A DNA stretch of 35,927 bases from Acinetobacter portensis (GCF_009372215.1 NZ_LWRV01000095.1:1-35927); one strand, 5' to 3'; positions 17,419 through 26,041 are shown, numbered from the stretch's first letter. The notes: generated from the sequence alone by a model not told the origin. A program made the numbers and translations.

Positions 17419-18210
17419 ATGGGCAAAAATCGCAACGATGATATAAGCACCTTCAAACAGCTCAAAACCAATGATGAGATTATTGCCCCTCTCTGGATTC
17501 ATTTTAGAGAAGACCCTGCTCAGTCGGTTTATCCTGTGCATGGACATGCTTGGGGTGAGTTTGTGTATTCATTTAATGGCGTTCTAGAAGTGAATATCGC
17601 CAATAATGATTACATCACCCCACCACCTTATGGTATTTGGCTTCCGCCCAACTTAAAACACAGTGGTTTGAATAGAACACAAGTCTCTCATGGCACTTTA
17701 TATGTCCATGAAAACCTCTGCGCACACTTACCTAAACATGCAGGCATTATGCTCACCACGCCGCTTGTGAGTGCGTTATTACATCAATTACGTGATTATC
17801 CTAAAGATCTGAATGATCCTGCACATATGCGCTTACTTTATGTTTTGCTTGATCAATTAAAGGATGCAGAAATAATTCGCACTTATTTACCACATTCAAA
17901 TCATTCAGGGCTTAAACAAATTTTAGATTACTTACATCAAAACCCATCAGATCATAGTTCTTTAGAAGAACTTGCAAAAATGAGTAATATGACCGAACGT
18001 ACTCTTGCTCGTTATAGTCAAAAAGAACTTGGTATGTCGTTAAATGAATGGCGACAAAGGCTGAAAGTAATGAAAGCCATGTCGATGCTGAATGAAGGTA
18101 AAAAAGTGGAAAGTATTGCGCTCGATTTAGGCTATTCCAACGCGACAGCTTTTATTAATATGTTTAAACGATGGATGAACCTGACGCCCGATCAATTTCG
18201 TAAGCGTTAA
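17419..18210 (+). CDS. AraC-family transcriptional regulator
   Basis: A 263-residue regulator. The N-terminal cupin-type ligand domain (about 25-110) holds HGHAWGEFVYSFNGVLEV and the Pro-rich phrase TPPPYGIWLPP. The C-terminal AraC DNA-binding domain (about 170-263) has two helix-turn-helix units: SLEELAKMSNMTERTLARYSQKELGMS, and VESIALDLGYSNATAFINMFKRWMNLTPDQFRK with the family ending. It is divergent from two DMT exporters, and the phased repeats between them are its likely target. The cupin histidines hint at a small-molecule sensor. The subfamily, cupin plus AraC and divergent from EamA exporters, is common in proteobacteria. Confidence 0.92.
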   Translation: MGKNRNDDISTFKQLKTNDEIIAPLWIHFREDPAQSVYPVHGHAWGEFVYSFNGVLEVNIANNDYITPPPYGIWLPPNLKHSGLNRTQVSHGTLYVHENLCAHLPKHAGIMLTTPLVSALLHQLRDYPKDLNDPAHMRLLYVLLDQLKDAEIIRTYLPHSNHSGLKQILDYLHQNPSDHSSLEELAKMSNMTERTLARYSQKELGMSLNEWRQRLKVMKAMSMLNEGKKVESIALDLGYSNATAFINMFKRWMNLTPDQFRKR

Positions 18211-18226
18211 CTTTAAATTTGAGCAC

Positions 18227-18254
18227 AAAAAAGCGACCCACTTGGATCGCTTTT
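18227..18254. terminator. Bidirectional terminator, araC-type / exbD
   Basis: GCGA-C-CC faces GG-A-TCGC with one mismatch in the stem, preceded by six A and followed by four T. It separates the convergent regulator and exbD genes. Confidence 0.75.
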
Positions 18255-18272
18255 AGAAAAAATTTCTAAATA

Positions 18273-18677
18273 TTAGTTTTCATTTACAAAGGCAATATCA
18301 CTGAGTCCGGCTTCACTCGCACGTGACATCACTTGTGCAACAGTATCGTATTTAGATTCTTTATCTGCACGCAGTTGTACAGTTGGTTTTTGCTCTTGCT
18401 GACCAGCTTCATTAAAACGAGTTTCTAACTCATCCAAAGTGATCATTTTATCATCCCAAGCCACATCACCATTTACATTAATACTTACCGTAATTGCTTT
18501 TGGTGGTTGATCTTGAATTTCAGCAGATGTTTGCGGCAAAGTTAATGGAATCGATGGGTTGGCAACGGTCGCAGTCACCAAGAAGATGATCATCAATACC
18601 AACATAATGTCGATAAGTGGAATGAGGTTCATCTCATTCATGCCACTATCGTTGTCTTCACCCAATTGAAAAGCCAT
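18273..18677 (-). CDS. exbD: Biopolymer transport protein ExbD
   Basis: ExbD is the proton-channel subunit of the TonB-ExbB-ExbD motor. The 134-residue protein has one membrane segment, LIPLIDIMLVLMIIFLVTA (about 18-36), with the essential aspartate at D23. A periplasmic domain follows (about 45-134), ending SDIAFVNEN. Its ATG overlaps the exbB stop as TAATG, so the two are translationally coupled. It is the last gene of tonB-exbB-exbD. Confidence 0.96.
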   Translation of the reverse strand: MAFQLGEDNDSGMNEMNLIPLIDIMLVLMIIFLVTATVANPSIPLTLPQTSAEIQDQPPKAITVSINVNGDVAWDDKMITLDELETRFNEAGQQEQKPTVQLRADKESKYDTVAQVMSRASEAGLSDIAFVNEN

Positions 18678-19300
18678 TAAACTTGACCTCCAACTAAACC
18701 TTTTCCTGTTTCTTGTACTTCAACTTTTTGAGCTGATGAATCTTGTTGCAACATGGTGTCAATTAATAAGCTATGTGCATGATCTTGCAATTCATTGCTT
18801 AATGTTTTGTTGAAACGTGTGCAAATGTTATATGCAATAACCGCAGGAATTGCGACCGCTAAACCAAAGCCAGTCATAATAAGTGCTTCACCTACAGGTG
18901 TTGCAACTTGAGCCAAACCTGCTTGACCACTTTTACCAACAGCAACTAAAGCATGGAAAATACCCCAAACTGTACCAAATAAACCAACAAATGGTGCAAG
19001 TGAAGCAATTGTTCCAAGTACTGCAACGCCTTTTTCAGCAGAAGATTTTTCAACAGAAATTTGACGAAGAAGTGCTTGCTCTGCAACCGCTTTACGTTGT
19101 TCAAACGATAACGGTGAAAGCTTATTTTTCAATGCATTAATAGCTTTAGAAAGTTGAGCATAAGCAATTTGTTTCAGTTGGCGCGTTCCTATTAAACGTA
19201 AAATAAGGACGGTCCATGTCGTAATCGACATCACCAATAATACAAAATACAGCGTTTTGCTGACTGCATCTGCATGTTGCCAATAAACTGAAAAGTTCAT
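18677..19300 (-). CDS. exbB: MotA/TolQ/ExbB proton channel protein
   Basis: ExbB is the pentameric scaffold of the TonB motor. The 207 residues hold three membrane segments: about 17-38, then LGTIASLAPFVGLFGTVWGIFHAL (about 95-118), then ALIMTGFGLAVAIPAVIAYN (about 139-158). The second and third carry the MotA/TolQ/ExbB signature. AGGAG lies 7 bases before the ATG, and the tonB stop is 20 bases upstream. This is the short ExbB form, without the long N-terminal extension seen in some species. Confidence 0.96.
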   Translation of the reverse strand: MNFSVYWQHADAVSKTLYFVLLVMSITTWTVLILRLIGTRQLKQIAYAQLSKAINALKNKLSPLSFEQRKAVAEQALLRQISVEKSSAEKGVAVLGTIASLAPFVGLFGTVWGIFHALVAVGKSGQAGLAQVATPVGEALIMTGFGLAVAIPAVIAYNICTRFNKTLSNELQDHAHSLLIDTMLQQDSSAQKVEVQETGKGLVGGQV

Positions 19301-19320
19301 ACTCGAACTCCTGATAAATG

Positions 19321-20118
19321 TTAGCCGTTAGAATTCAATGTAAGTTCAAATGGTTGATCCGCTTTAAACGGATATGAAATACCATTTTCCTTATAAGGTT
19401 TGAATTTTGCACTTTTTACAGCGCGTACAATCTTTTGATCAAGGGCATCTATACCACTTGATTTAATTACTCTTACATTGGTGATGCTACCCTTCGCATC
19501 TGCTTCAATAGAAACAACAATAATGCGATTAGAGCCTTGTAAATCTTTGTTTGTATAAACTGGTTTTGGTGAACGTGACCAAGAAATTTGACCGATGTTT
19601 AGCTTTTTCGGAGTATTCATTTCTTGTTGACGACGTTGATTTTCACGTTGTTCATTTGCAAGGCGTTCAGCTTGTTCACGTTGCTGTTGATCACGCTGTT
19701 GTTGCTCTAAACGCTTTTGTTGTTCTTGCTGTTCTTGTTGCTGCTTTAATTTGTCTAAACGCTCTTGATCAACTTTCTTTTTATCTACAACTTCTTCTTT
19801 AGGTTGAACCTTTTTCTCAGTTACTTTTTGCTTTTGAGTAATAATTTTAGGTTGTACAACAGGCTCAACAACAACTTTGGGTTCTGGTTTTGGCGGTTGA
19901 ACAACTGGTTTTACGGGTTCAACCACCGGTTCATCTGCAATTGTTACGAAACGAACACTCATTGGTTTGGTTTCGTTTGGCTTGATTTCTAAAGTCTTGA
20001 TATGACTCAAAGCCCACATAATACTCAAATGTCCGACAATTACTGCAGTTAAAGCAATAATGACTTTCTTTTTCATCGGATTATGTTCAGGCATTATAGG
20101 TGCGGCAGATTGAGTCAT
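19321..20118 (-). CDS. tonB: Energy transducer TonB
   Basis: TonB couples the proton motive force to outer-membrane siderophore and vitamin receptors. The 265 residues have a membrane anchor (about 16-38, with the conserved His of VIVGHLSIMW) and a Pro/Lys/Val-rich spacer (about 62-105). A long Gln/Arg/Glu-rich stretch follows (about 110-168; nearly all Q, R, E, K and L). The C-terminal TonB domain runs from about 178 and includes SNRIIVVSIEADAKGSITNVRV. The Gln-rich stretch is unusually long and should form a rigid helix. A Fur-like site lies in its promoter, so iron control is likely. Confidence 0.93.
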   Translation of the reverse strand: MTQSAAPIMPEHNPMKKKVIIALTAVIVGHLSIMWALSHIKTLEIKPNETKPMSVRFVTIADEPVVEPVKPVVQPPKPEPKVVVEPVVQPKIITQKQKVTEKKVQPKEEVVDKKKVDQERLDKLKQQQEQQEQQKRLEQQQRDQQQREQAERLANEQRENQRRQQEMNTPKKLNIGQISWSRSPKPVYTNKDLQGSNRIIVVSIEADAKGSITNVRVIKSSGIDALDQKIVRAVKSAKFKPYKENGISYPFKADQPFELTLNSNG

Positions 20119-20199
20119 TAAATTCTGTTACCTTCAAAAGAAAATTGCAGTTTCAAAGCAGCAATTAAACTTATCGGTTTGTACAATTAAAGTGGCACA

Positions 20200-20229
20200 A
20201 TGATAAATGAGAAGTGTTTTCATTTGCAA
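20200..20229 (-). promoter_or_regulatory. tonB promoter with Fur-like box
   Basis: On the minus strand TTGCAA (20224-20229) and TATCAT (20200-20205) are spaced 18 bases. Between and over them, 20205-20225 forms a near-perfect dyad with arms AAATGA-x-AA and TT-x-TCATTT. Its inner 15 bases match TGATAATnATTATCA at 10 of 14 defined positions. Binding of Fur here would block RNA polymerase. Confidence 0.5.
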
Positions 20230-20295
20230 CATTTAATTTGTCTATTTTTATTACTTTTTTATTGATTTATATTACTTGTGATTCATATCTTCAAT

Positions 20296-20326
20296 AAAAA
20301 AAGGCATACTTTTAGTATGCCTTTTT
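20296..20326 (-). terminator. Terminator of purU
   Basis: GGCATAC pairs with GTATGCC across TTTTA, with seven A and five T outside. It follows purU on the minus strand and lies upstream of the tonB promoter, insulating it. Confidence 0.9.
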
Positions 20327-20345
20327 ATCTGTATCAAATAAAGAC

Positions 20346-21212
20346 TTATTGGAATACAACAGTCTTATTACCATCTACAATAATTCGATCTTCTAAATGC
20401 CATTTAACCGCACGTGCCAACACATTACGCTCTACATCTTGACCTAAGTCACGAAGTTGATCCACGGTAAAGTCATGGCTTACACGTTCAACATCTTGCT
20501 CAATAATAGGACCTTGATCTAGGTCTGCTGTTACATAATGAGCTGTTGCACCAATAAGCTTCACACCCTTTTCATGCGCTTGTTTATAAGGATTTGCACC
20601 TACAAAAGCAGGCAAGAATGAATGATGGATATTGATCACTTTCATTTCCCATTTTTTTACAAATTCTTCATCTAGAATTTGCATATAACGTGCAAGCACA
20701 AGCAAGTCATTACCTTGCATCAACTCATCAATTTGTGCATAAGCTTCACGTTTATTTTCTTTATTTACAGGTACAACTTCAAATGGAATACCAAAGTTTT
20801 CTACAGACTCACGTAATGTGTCGTGGTTAGAAACAACTTTCGTAATTTCACATGGTAAACCACCACGCGCATGACGCCATAAAAGCTCAAGCAATGCATG
20901 GTCTACTTTTGAAACCAAGATACCTACTTTTTTAACATCGCTCACTAAAGCCAAACGCCATTGCATTTCATAACGTTCAGCAACATTCGATGCAAAAGTT
21001 TGGGTTAGGTTTTCTTTACGGCTTTGTAAGTTATCTAGCTCAAACTCAACACGCATAAAGTAACGCCCGCCCTGAGCCGCTGTAGCGTATTGATCAAGAG
21101 CTGTAATATTCGCTCCTTGATGATACAAAAAGCTAGAAACAGCTTGCACAATACCTGGTTTATCTTCACAGGTAATTAACAAACGTGCAGTGTTGGCAGT
21201 CGTCATATTCAT
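20346..21212 (-). CDS. purU: Formyltetrahydrofolate deformylase
   Basis: PurU hydrolyses 10-formyl-THF to formate and THF, balancing one-carbon pools and feeding formate to PurT. The 288 residues comprise an N-terminal ACT-type regulatory domain (about 9-90: LLITCEDKPGIVQAVSSFL) and a C-terminal formyltransferase-fold domain (about 95-288). The catalytic triad is visible as N194 and H196 in INIHHSFLPAF, and D232 in ADLDQGPII. The ATG at 21212 has no clear ribosome site; the third codon, also ATG, is an alternative start. The gene is monocistronic. Confidence 0.96.
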   Translation of the reverse strand: MNMTTANTARLLITCEDKPGIVQAVSSFLYHQGANITALDQYATAAQGGRYFMRVEFELDNLQSRKENLTQTFASNVAERYEMQWRLALVSDVKKVGILVSKVDHALLELLWRHARGGLPCEITKVVSNHDTLRESVENFGIPFEVVPVNKENKREAYAQIDELMQGNDLLVLARYMQILDEEFVKKWEMKVINIHHSFLPAFVGANPYKQAHEKGVKLIGATAHYVTADLDQGPIIEQDVERVSHDFTVDQLRDLGQDVERNVLARAVKWHLEDRIIVDGNKTVVFQ

Positions 21213-21288
21213 GTTGTTTTATATCGCTAATCAGTAAATTAAAATAAGCCGAGTATTCTAACGCTTTTCTATTGCAGACAAAATAGAA

Positions 21289-21990
21289 TTATTCACTATC
21301 TATTTTTTTTGCAGATGAAAGACTTTCGAATAATTCAGATGAACCAAAAGATTCCAATAATCCTTCATACGTATTTCTGCTTTCACCACGCAAATAAGCA
21401 CCTTCTAAGAAGACCATTTGACGTAAAGCTTGCCATACCCACTTTTCTTCCAATGTATTTGAATCTTTAATATGACCCGACATATAAAGGAAGTTTGTCC
21501 AGTTGGTCAAAACAATCCATAAATTAATGGTTAATGCTTCAATTTCTGAATCCGTCATTTCCATCAAGCCAGCTTTCACAAAAGCCTTATAGACCTTCTG
21601 CCCTTGCTGCATCACTTGACCTGCAAAACGTGGATACATTTTTCTGAAGTCTTCGTTATTCTCAACCAAATGATAAACGTCACGATGCAAGAAACGATAT
21701 GCCCATAATTGGCTACTTAATACTTGGAAATAACGAATTTTATCATTTGCATCTAAAACTCGATCATCTGGTAATGCCAACATTTCAAGCGTTTCAGATT
21801 GATACTGCTCCATTAACTCTTTAATGATTTCACTTTTATTTCGGAAATGATAATACAAGTTACCAGGGCTCATATTTAGCTCAGCGGCAATATGATTCGT
21901 TGTTACTGAACGCTCACCGCGCTCATTAAACAATTGCAAACTTAGCTGTAAAATACGCTCTTTGGTTTTGACCGTTTTTGACTGAGACAT
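21289..21990 (-). CDS. TetR-family transcriptional regulator
   Basis: A 233-residue TetR-type regulator. The N-terminal helix-turn-helix domain covers about 8-60, with ILQLSLQLFNERGERSVTTNHIAAELNMSPGNLYYHFRNKSEII almost a textbook example. The longer C-terminal ligand and dimer domain (about 70-233) is not similar to any regulator I can name. The ATG at 21990 is used; a TTG at 22023 would add eleven residues with no support. It is divergent from an aldehyde dehydrogenase, with a perfect dyad at 22047-22066 between them. A similar TetR/aldehyde dehydrogenase pairing occurs in Pseudomonas, as I recall. The likely inducer is a fatty or aromatic aldehyde or a derivative, by inference. Confidence 0.92.
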   Translation of the reverse strand: MSQSKTVKTKERILQLSLQLFNERGERSVTTNHIAAELNMSPGNLYYHFRNKSEIIKELMEQYQSETLEMLALPDDRVLDANDKIRYFQVLSSQLWAYRFLHRDVYHLVENNEDFRKMYPRFAGQVMQQGQKVYKAFVKAGLMEMTDSEIEALTINLWIVLTNWTNFLYMSGHIKDSNTLEEKWVWQALRQMVFLEGAYLRGESRNTYEGLLESFGSSELFESLSSAKKIDSE

Positions 21991-22039
21991 CCTGACATAA
22001 CCATCTGTATATAATGTTAACAAACTAACATGAAGTATC

Positions 22040-22068
22040 TTGACTATTTAGAGTAAATACTCTAAAAA
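22040..22068 (+). promoter_or_regulatory. Aldehyde dehydrogenase promoter
   Basis: TTGACT (22040-22045), five of six to consensus, is followed after 17 bases by TAAAAA (22063-22068), four of six. The TetR-type dyad fills the spacer and touches the -10 box. Confidence 0.55.
22047..22066. promoter_or_regulatory. Perfect 20-bp dyad, likely TetR operator
   Basis: TTTAGAGTA (22047-22055) and TACTCTAAA (22058-22066) are perfect inverted complements around AA. It lies between the divergent tetR-type and aldehyde dehydrogenase genes, over the core of the dehydrogenase promoter, where a repressor would block it. Confidence 0.7.
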
Positions 22069-22102
22069 CTAACTTATTCGCTTTTATTAAATGTAATTTG
22101 CC

Positions 22103-23551
22103 ATGAACAGTCAAACAAAAAATACAACGATGACCGCGCATTCGTTTGACGAACAGCGTTTAAATGAACTTCTTTCATTACAAAAATTCGCTTATCAGCG
22201 TTATCCTGTGCCTACAGCGAAAGAACGTATTGACCGACTTGCTCGATTAAAACGTGTCTTAGTTAAATATCAAGATCAATTTGCTGAAGCAATTAATCAA
22301 GATTATGGAAACCGCTCAGTAAGCGAAACAAAAATTGGCGAACTCCTAACTTGCTTAGAGCATATCAAATATTACAGTAAAAACCTAAAAGCTTGGATGA
22401 AACCCTCTAAACGTCATGTTGGAATCATCCATCAACCTGCAAAAGCTTGGGTTGAATATCAACCTTTAGGTGTTATTGGCATTATTGCACCATGGAATTA
22501 CCCTTTATTACTTTCCGTTGGCCCACTTATTTGTGCGCTTGCAGCAGGTAATCACGCCATGATTAAAATTTCGAGTGCATCTGCAAATTTTGGTCGTGTT
22601 TTAGAAACAGCAATTGCAGAAGCTTTTCCACAAGAACTTGTGGCTGTAGTAAATGGTGGCGGTGTTATTTCTGACTTATTTTGTCATTTAGCATTCGATA
22701 AAATTATTTTTACTGGCTCAACCAATGTCGGTAAAACAATTATGGCAGCAGCAGCAGAAAACTTAGTTCCTGTTATTTTAGAACTTGGTGGTAAATCGCC
22801 TGTACTTGTACATTCATCAAGTGATATGGCCGATGTTGCACAGCGAATTGCCGTAGGAAAATTATGGAATGCAGGACAAACCTGTGTTGCACCTGACTTT
22901 ATGTTTCTCCCTAAAGGAAAAACATCTGAATTCATCGAATATTTCAAGACATATGTGCTCGAAATGTATCCAAGCATTTTAAATAATCCAGATTACACAT
23001 CTATCGTAAATGACAAACAATATAATCGTTTGCAGGGTTATTTAGAAAATGCACGAGAACTTGGTGCAAAAATAATTGAAATAAATCCACAAAGCGAAAA
23101 TGCCAGTTTAAATCGTAAAATTGTGCCAACAATCTTGACTGGCGTGACTTCCGACATGGAAATCATGAAGAATGAAATCTTCGGACCCATCCTTCCTATT
23201 ATGGAATATGATCAAATAGATGATGTAATTGAGTTTATTAATAGCCGTCCGCGTCCACTTGCATTATACTATTTCGACTTTGATCAGGCGCGTGCAGATT
23301 ATGTTGCACAGCGCACACATTCAGGTCACTTTGGATTGAACACTGTTTTAACCCATGTTGCACAAGACGATTTACCTTTTGGTGGCGTTGGTGCTTCAGG
23401 TATGGGAAAATATCACGGTCCAGAAGGTTTTTTCAGTTTGTCACATGAACGGTCTATGATGTCTAATCCCAAGTTGTATAGCTTGAAATTCATTCTCCCT
23501 CCGTTCGATAAGCCGATTCATCGACTAATTTCGAAGACTCTACTTCGATAA
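22103..23551 (+). CDS. calB: Aldehyde dehydrogenase, coniferyl-aldehyde type
   Basis: An NAD(P)-dependent aldehyde dehydrogenase of 482 residues that oxidises aldehydes to acids. Catalytic residues are all present: N132 in APWNYP, E227 in LELGGKSP and C261 in AGQTCVAPD. The glycine loop FTGSTNVGK is at about 203-211. Overall it resembles the coniferyl-aldehyde dehydrogenase group, which also contains long-chain fatty-aldehyde enzymes. The C-terminal tail (about 455-482: KFILPPFDKPIHRLISKTLLR) is amphipathic and could bind membrane, as in fatty-aldehyde dehydrogenases. The ATG at 22103 has a poor ribosome site. The symbol is by family and may not fit the true substrate. Confidence 0.85.
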   Translation: MNSQTKNTTMTAHSFDEQRLNELLSLQKFAYQRYPVPTAKERIDRLARLKRVLVKYQDQFAEAINQDYGNRSVSETKIGELLTCLEHIKYYSKNLKAWMKPSKRHVGIIHQPAKAWVEYQPLGVIGIIAPWNYPLLLSVGPLICALAAGNHAMIKISSASANFGRVLETAIAEAFPQELVAVVNGGGVISDLFCHLAFDKIIFTGSTNVGKTIMAAAAENLVPVILELGGKSPVLVHSSSDMADVAQRIAVGKLWNAGQTCVAPDFMFLPKGKTSEFIEYFKTYVLEMYPSILNNPDYTSIVNDKQYNRLQGYLENARELGAKIIEINPQSENASLNRKIVPTILTGVTSDMEIMKNEIFGPILPIMEYDQIDDVIEFINSRPRPLALYYFDFDQARADYVAQRTHSGHFGLNTVLTHVAQDDLPFGGVGASGMGKYHGPEGFFSLSHERSMMSNPKLYSLKFILPPFDKPIHRLISKTLLR

Positions 23552-23606
23552 CTGATCAAGGCATGAGCTATCGCACATGCGTAGGTCGTGTTTTTCATAA
23601 ATTCGC

Positions 23607-23635
23607 TTGTCTTTTAAGCGTATTTTTGGTATAAA
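23607..23635 (+). promoter_or_regulatory. rpmB-rpmG promoter
   Basis: TTGTCT (23607-23612), 17 bases, then TATAAA (23630-23635) preceded by TGG as an extended -10. A GC-rich discriminator (ACGCCCC) follows, typical of ribosomal promoters under stringent control. It gives a leader of about 70 bases. Confidence 0.8.
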
Positions 23636-23713
23636 ACGCCCCTTGAATGATTTCATCCGTTTACTTTTAATGACTAGCAGCACAATCGGTGCTGTCTAGC
23701 AATGGAGTTCACC

Positions 23714-23950
23714 ATGTCTAAGGTTTGCCAAGTTACCGGCAAGCGTCCAGTCGTTGGAAACAATGTCTCGCACGCCAATAACAAAACCAAACGCCGGTTC
23801 GAGCCGAACCTGCATCACCACCGTTTCTGGTTAGAAACCGAAAAACGTTTCGTACGTCTTCGTCTAACTACTAAGGGTATGCGTATTATCGACAAATTGG
23901 GTATCGAAAAGGTTGTTGCTGACCTTCGTGCTCAAGGTCAAAAGATCTAA
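23714..23950 (+). CDS. rpmB: 50S ribosomal protein L28
   Basis: L28 is a small basic protein of the large ribosomal subunit. The 78 residues start [20 protein letters not shown], the family N-terminus, with the conserved [15 protein letters not shown] in the middle. It has a single cysteine, so it is the zinc-free form. The ATG at 23714 is right because GGAG lies 7 bases upstream; the ATG four codons earlier would overlap that site. rpmG starts 12 bases after the stop, with GGAG between. Confidence 0.97.
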   Translation: MSKVCQVTGKRPVVGNNVSHANNKTKRRFEPNLHHHRFWLETEKRFVRLRLTTKGMRIIDKLGIEKVVADLRAQGQKI

Positions 23951-23962
23951 GGAGTCTGTACA

Positions 23963-24118
23963 ATGCGTGATAAAATTCGTCTAGTTTCTTCAGCTGGTAC
24001 AGGTTATTTCTATACCACTACTAAGAACAAACGTACTATGCCGGAAAAAATGGAAATCAAAAAATTTGATCCAAAAATCCGTCAACACGTAATCTTCAAA
24101 GAAGCTAAAATTAAATAA
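23963..24118 (+). CDS. rpmG: 50S ribosomal protein L33
   Basis: L33 has 51 residues and begins [20 protein letters not shown]. It is basic, with [17 protein letters not shown] in the middle and an [10 protein letters not shown] ending. There are no cysteines, so this is the zinc-free L33 type. GGAG lies 8 bases before the ATG. rpmB-rpmG is the classic order, and a terminator follows 15 bases later. Confidence 0.98.
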
Positions 24119-24133
24119 TTTTAGTTTTTTAAG

Positions 24134-24163
24134 AAAAACGACCCGCAAAGGTCGTTTTTTTTT
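24134..24163 (+). terminator. Terminator of rpmB-rpmG
   Basis: CGACC pairs with GGTCG across CGCAAA, with five A before and nine T after. Confidence 0.93.
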
Positions 24164-24263
24164 GCCTTTTTTTTATTCGGCTTGTTACACTTTATAAATG
24201 ATTTTTTTGGCATTCTTTGTGCTTATTTATCTTAAACCTTAACTTTGACTTAAGGAGTTTTTA

Positions 24264-25982
24264 GTGCCACATGATGTAGAGCTCATAATATTACTTGCCG
24301 TTGGCTTTGGGGTTGCCCTTATTTTTGGCTATATAGCCGCCCGATTACGTTTACCACCTCTTATTGGCTATCTTATTGCCGGTATTATTATTAGCCCTAA
24401 TACACCCGGGGTTGTTGGTGACCTACATCTTGCAAATCAGCTTGCCGAACTTGGGGTAATGTTCCTTATGTTTGGTGTTGGTATGCACTTCTCATTAAAA
24501 GATTTAGTACAAGTACGTCGTATTGCCATACCTGGTGCTATTTTACAAATTACAGTTGCAACCTTACTTGGTATGGGTATTTCCATGCTTTGGGGATGGA
24601 GTTTCGGCTCTGCATTGGTCTTTGGTTTAAGTCTTTCTTGCGCAAGTACCGTTGTTTTACTCAAAGCTTTAGGCGACAGAGGTTTAATAAACTCTGTTAA
24701 CGGAAAAATTGCAGTCGGTTGGTTATTGGTCGAAGACCTTGTTATGGTTTTAGTCTTAGTACTTTTACCCGCAACAGCCGTTTTACTTGGCGGACAAGCA
24801 TTATCAGCAGATGCTGCAAATGAAAATATTTGGCTAACATTAGGCATTACCTTACTTAAAGTTGTTGGCTTCATTGCATTCATGCTCATTATTGGTAAAC
24901 GACTTGTTCCAATGATTATGCAAGTGGTCGCACGTTTAGGTTCTCGTGAATTATTCACTCTGACCGTTGTTGCTGCGGCAGTTTCCATCGCCTTTGGTGC
25001 ATACAAAGTCTTTGGCGTTTCTATGGCTTTAGGTGCGTTCTTTGCGGGGATGGTGGTTAAAGAGTCGGACTTTAGTCAACGTGCAGAAGCAGAAACACTT
25101 CCACTTCGTGAAATTTTCTCTATTTTATTTTTCGTTTCTGTCGGAATGTTATTCGACCCACGAATTTTAATTGAACAACCCCTTCATGTCCTTGGCGTTG
25201 TTGCCATCATTATGATTGGTAAAACAATTGCAGCCATGGCATTGGTGCTTTTCTTTAGATATCCAATTAATACAGCACTTACAGTTGGGGCAAGTTTAGC
25301 CCAAATTGGTGAGTTTTCCTTTATTTTGGCAACACTTGGGGTCTCTCTACAATTATTATCACTTGAGGGTCAAAATTTAATTTTGGCAGGTGCTTTAATT
25401 TCCATCACCTTAAACTCATTTGTTTTCTCTGCAGTAGAACCAATACAAAACTGGATACGTAATCGCTCACAATTGGCGCGTTTACTTGAGCGCAGTGGTG
25501 ACCCATTAGCCATGCTACCAGATGCCGTTTCACAAGATTACCTGCGTGATCAGGTCGTTATTGTTGGACATGGTGAGGTTGGTCGTCGTATTACCAAAAC
25601 TTTAATGGAACGAGATATTAAAGTTGTGATTGCAGAAGAAAATCGTGAAATTGTAGAAAATTTGCGTGAAAAAGATATCGCTGCGGTTTGTGGTCTTGCA
25701 ACCGAGCCAAGTGTACTCATTCAAGCGCATATCCAACATGCACGTCTTTTAGTCCTTTCCCCTATGGATATTTTAGATATTCATAAAATTGTCGATATTG
25801 CAAAAACACTGAATCCGCAAATTCAAGTTTTAGTATGTGCGGAAAGTAAAGCCGAAGCTGAAGTGATTCGTAAAGATAATATTGGTGAAGTTTATTTTGC
25901 AAAAGAAGAAATGGCGAAAAACATGACCAATCATATTCTCCATCAAATTGACATTGCACATCATCAATCTTCATCGCATTAA
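24264..25982 (+). CDS. ybaL: YbaL/Kef-type cation:proton antiporter with RCK domain
   Basis: A CPA2-family antiporter of 572 residues. Residues about 5-390 form a dozen hydrophobic segments, with the family stretch GVMFLMFGVGMHFSLKDL and the ion-site region SLSCASTVVLLKAL (about 122-135). The cytosolic RCK/TrkA-N domain (about 425-545) opens with the nucleotide motif VVIVGHGEVGRRI. LFFVSVGMLFDPRI near 291-304 is particularly like YbaL. The family exchanges K+ or Na+ for H+ and often protects against electrophiles or acid. The GTG at 24264 has AAGGAG 6 bases upstream. It is alone in its transcript. Confidence 0.9.
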   Translation: MPHDVELIILLAVGFGVALIFGYIAARLRLPPLIGYLIAGIIISPNTPGVVGDLHLANQLAELGVMFLMFGVGMHFSLKDLVQVRRIAIPGAILQITVATLLGMGISMLWGWSFGSALVFGLSLSCASTVVLLKALGDRGLINSVNGKIAVGWLLVEDLVMVLVLVLLPATAVLLGGQALSADAANENIWLTLGITLLKVVGFIAFMLIIGKRLVPMIMQVVARLGSRELFTLTVVAAAVSIAFGAYKVFGVSMALGAFFAGMVVKESDFSQRAEAETLPLREIFSILFFVSVGMLFDPRILIEQPLHVLGVVAIIMIGKTIAAMALVLFFRYPINTALTVGASLAQIGEFSFILATLGVSLQLLSLEGQNLILAGALISITLNSFVFSAVEPIQNWIRNRSQLARLLERSGDPLAMLPDAVSQDYLRDQVVIVGHGEVGRRITKTLMERDIKVVIAEENREIVENLREKDIAAVCGLATEPSVLIQAHIQHARLLVLSPMDILDIHKIVDIAKTLNPQIQVLVCAESKAEAEVIRKDNIGEVYFAKEEMAKNMTNHILHQIDIAHHQSSSH

Positions 25983-26001
25983 AAATATTTAAATCAAAAT
26001 T

Positions 26002-26031
26002 AAAAAAGCGCACTCAATGGTGCGCTTTTTT
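26002..26031. terminator. Bidirectional terminator after ybaL
   Basis: GCGCAC and GTGCGC pair across TCAATG, with six A and six T outside, between convergent genes. Confidence 0.93.
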
Positions 26032-26041
26032 AGCAAAAAAT

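Noticed and set aside
23604..23620. CGCTT/AAGCG inverted repeat after the aldehyde dehydrogenase gene
   Set aside because: Too short a stem for a terminator and it overlaps the rpmB -35 box, which explains the sequence better.
24437..25006. Leftward 189-residue frame inside the antiporter gene
   Set aside because: It is antisense to membrane-segment coding sequence, with Ser/Thr/Lys-rich content and no start signals; ybaL is clearly the true gene.
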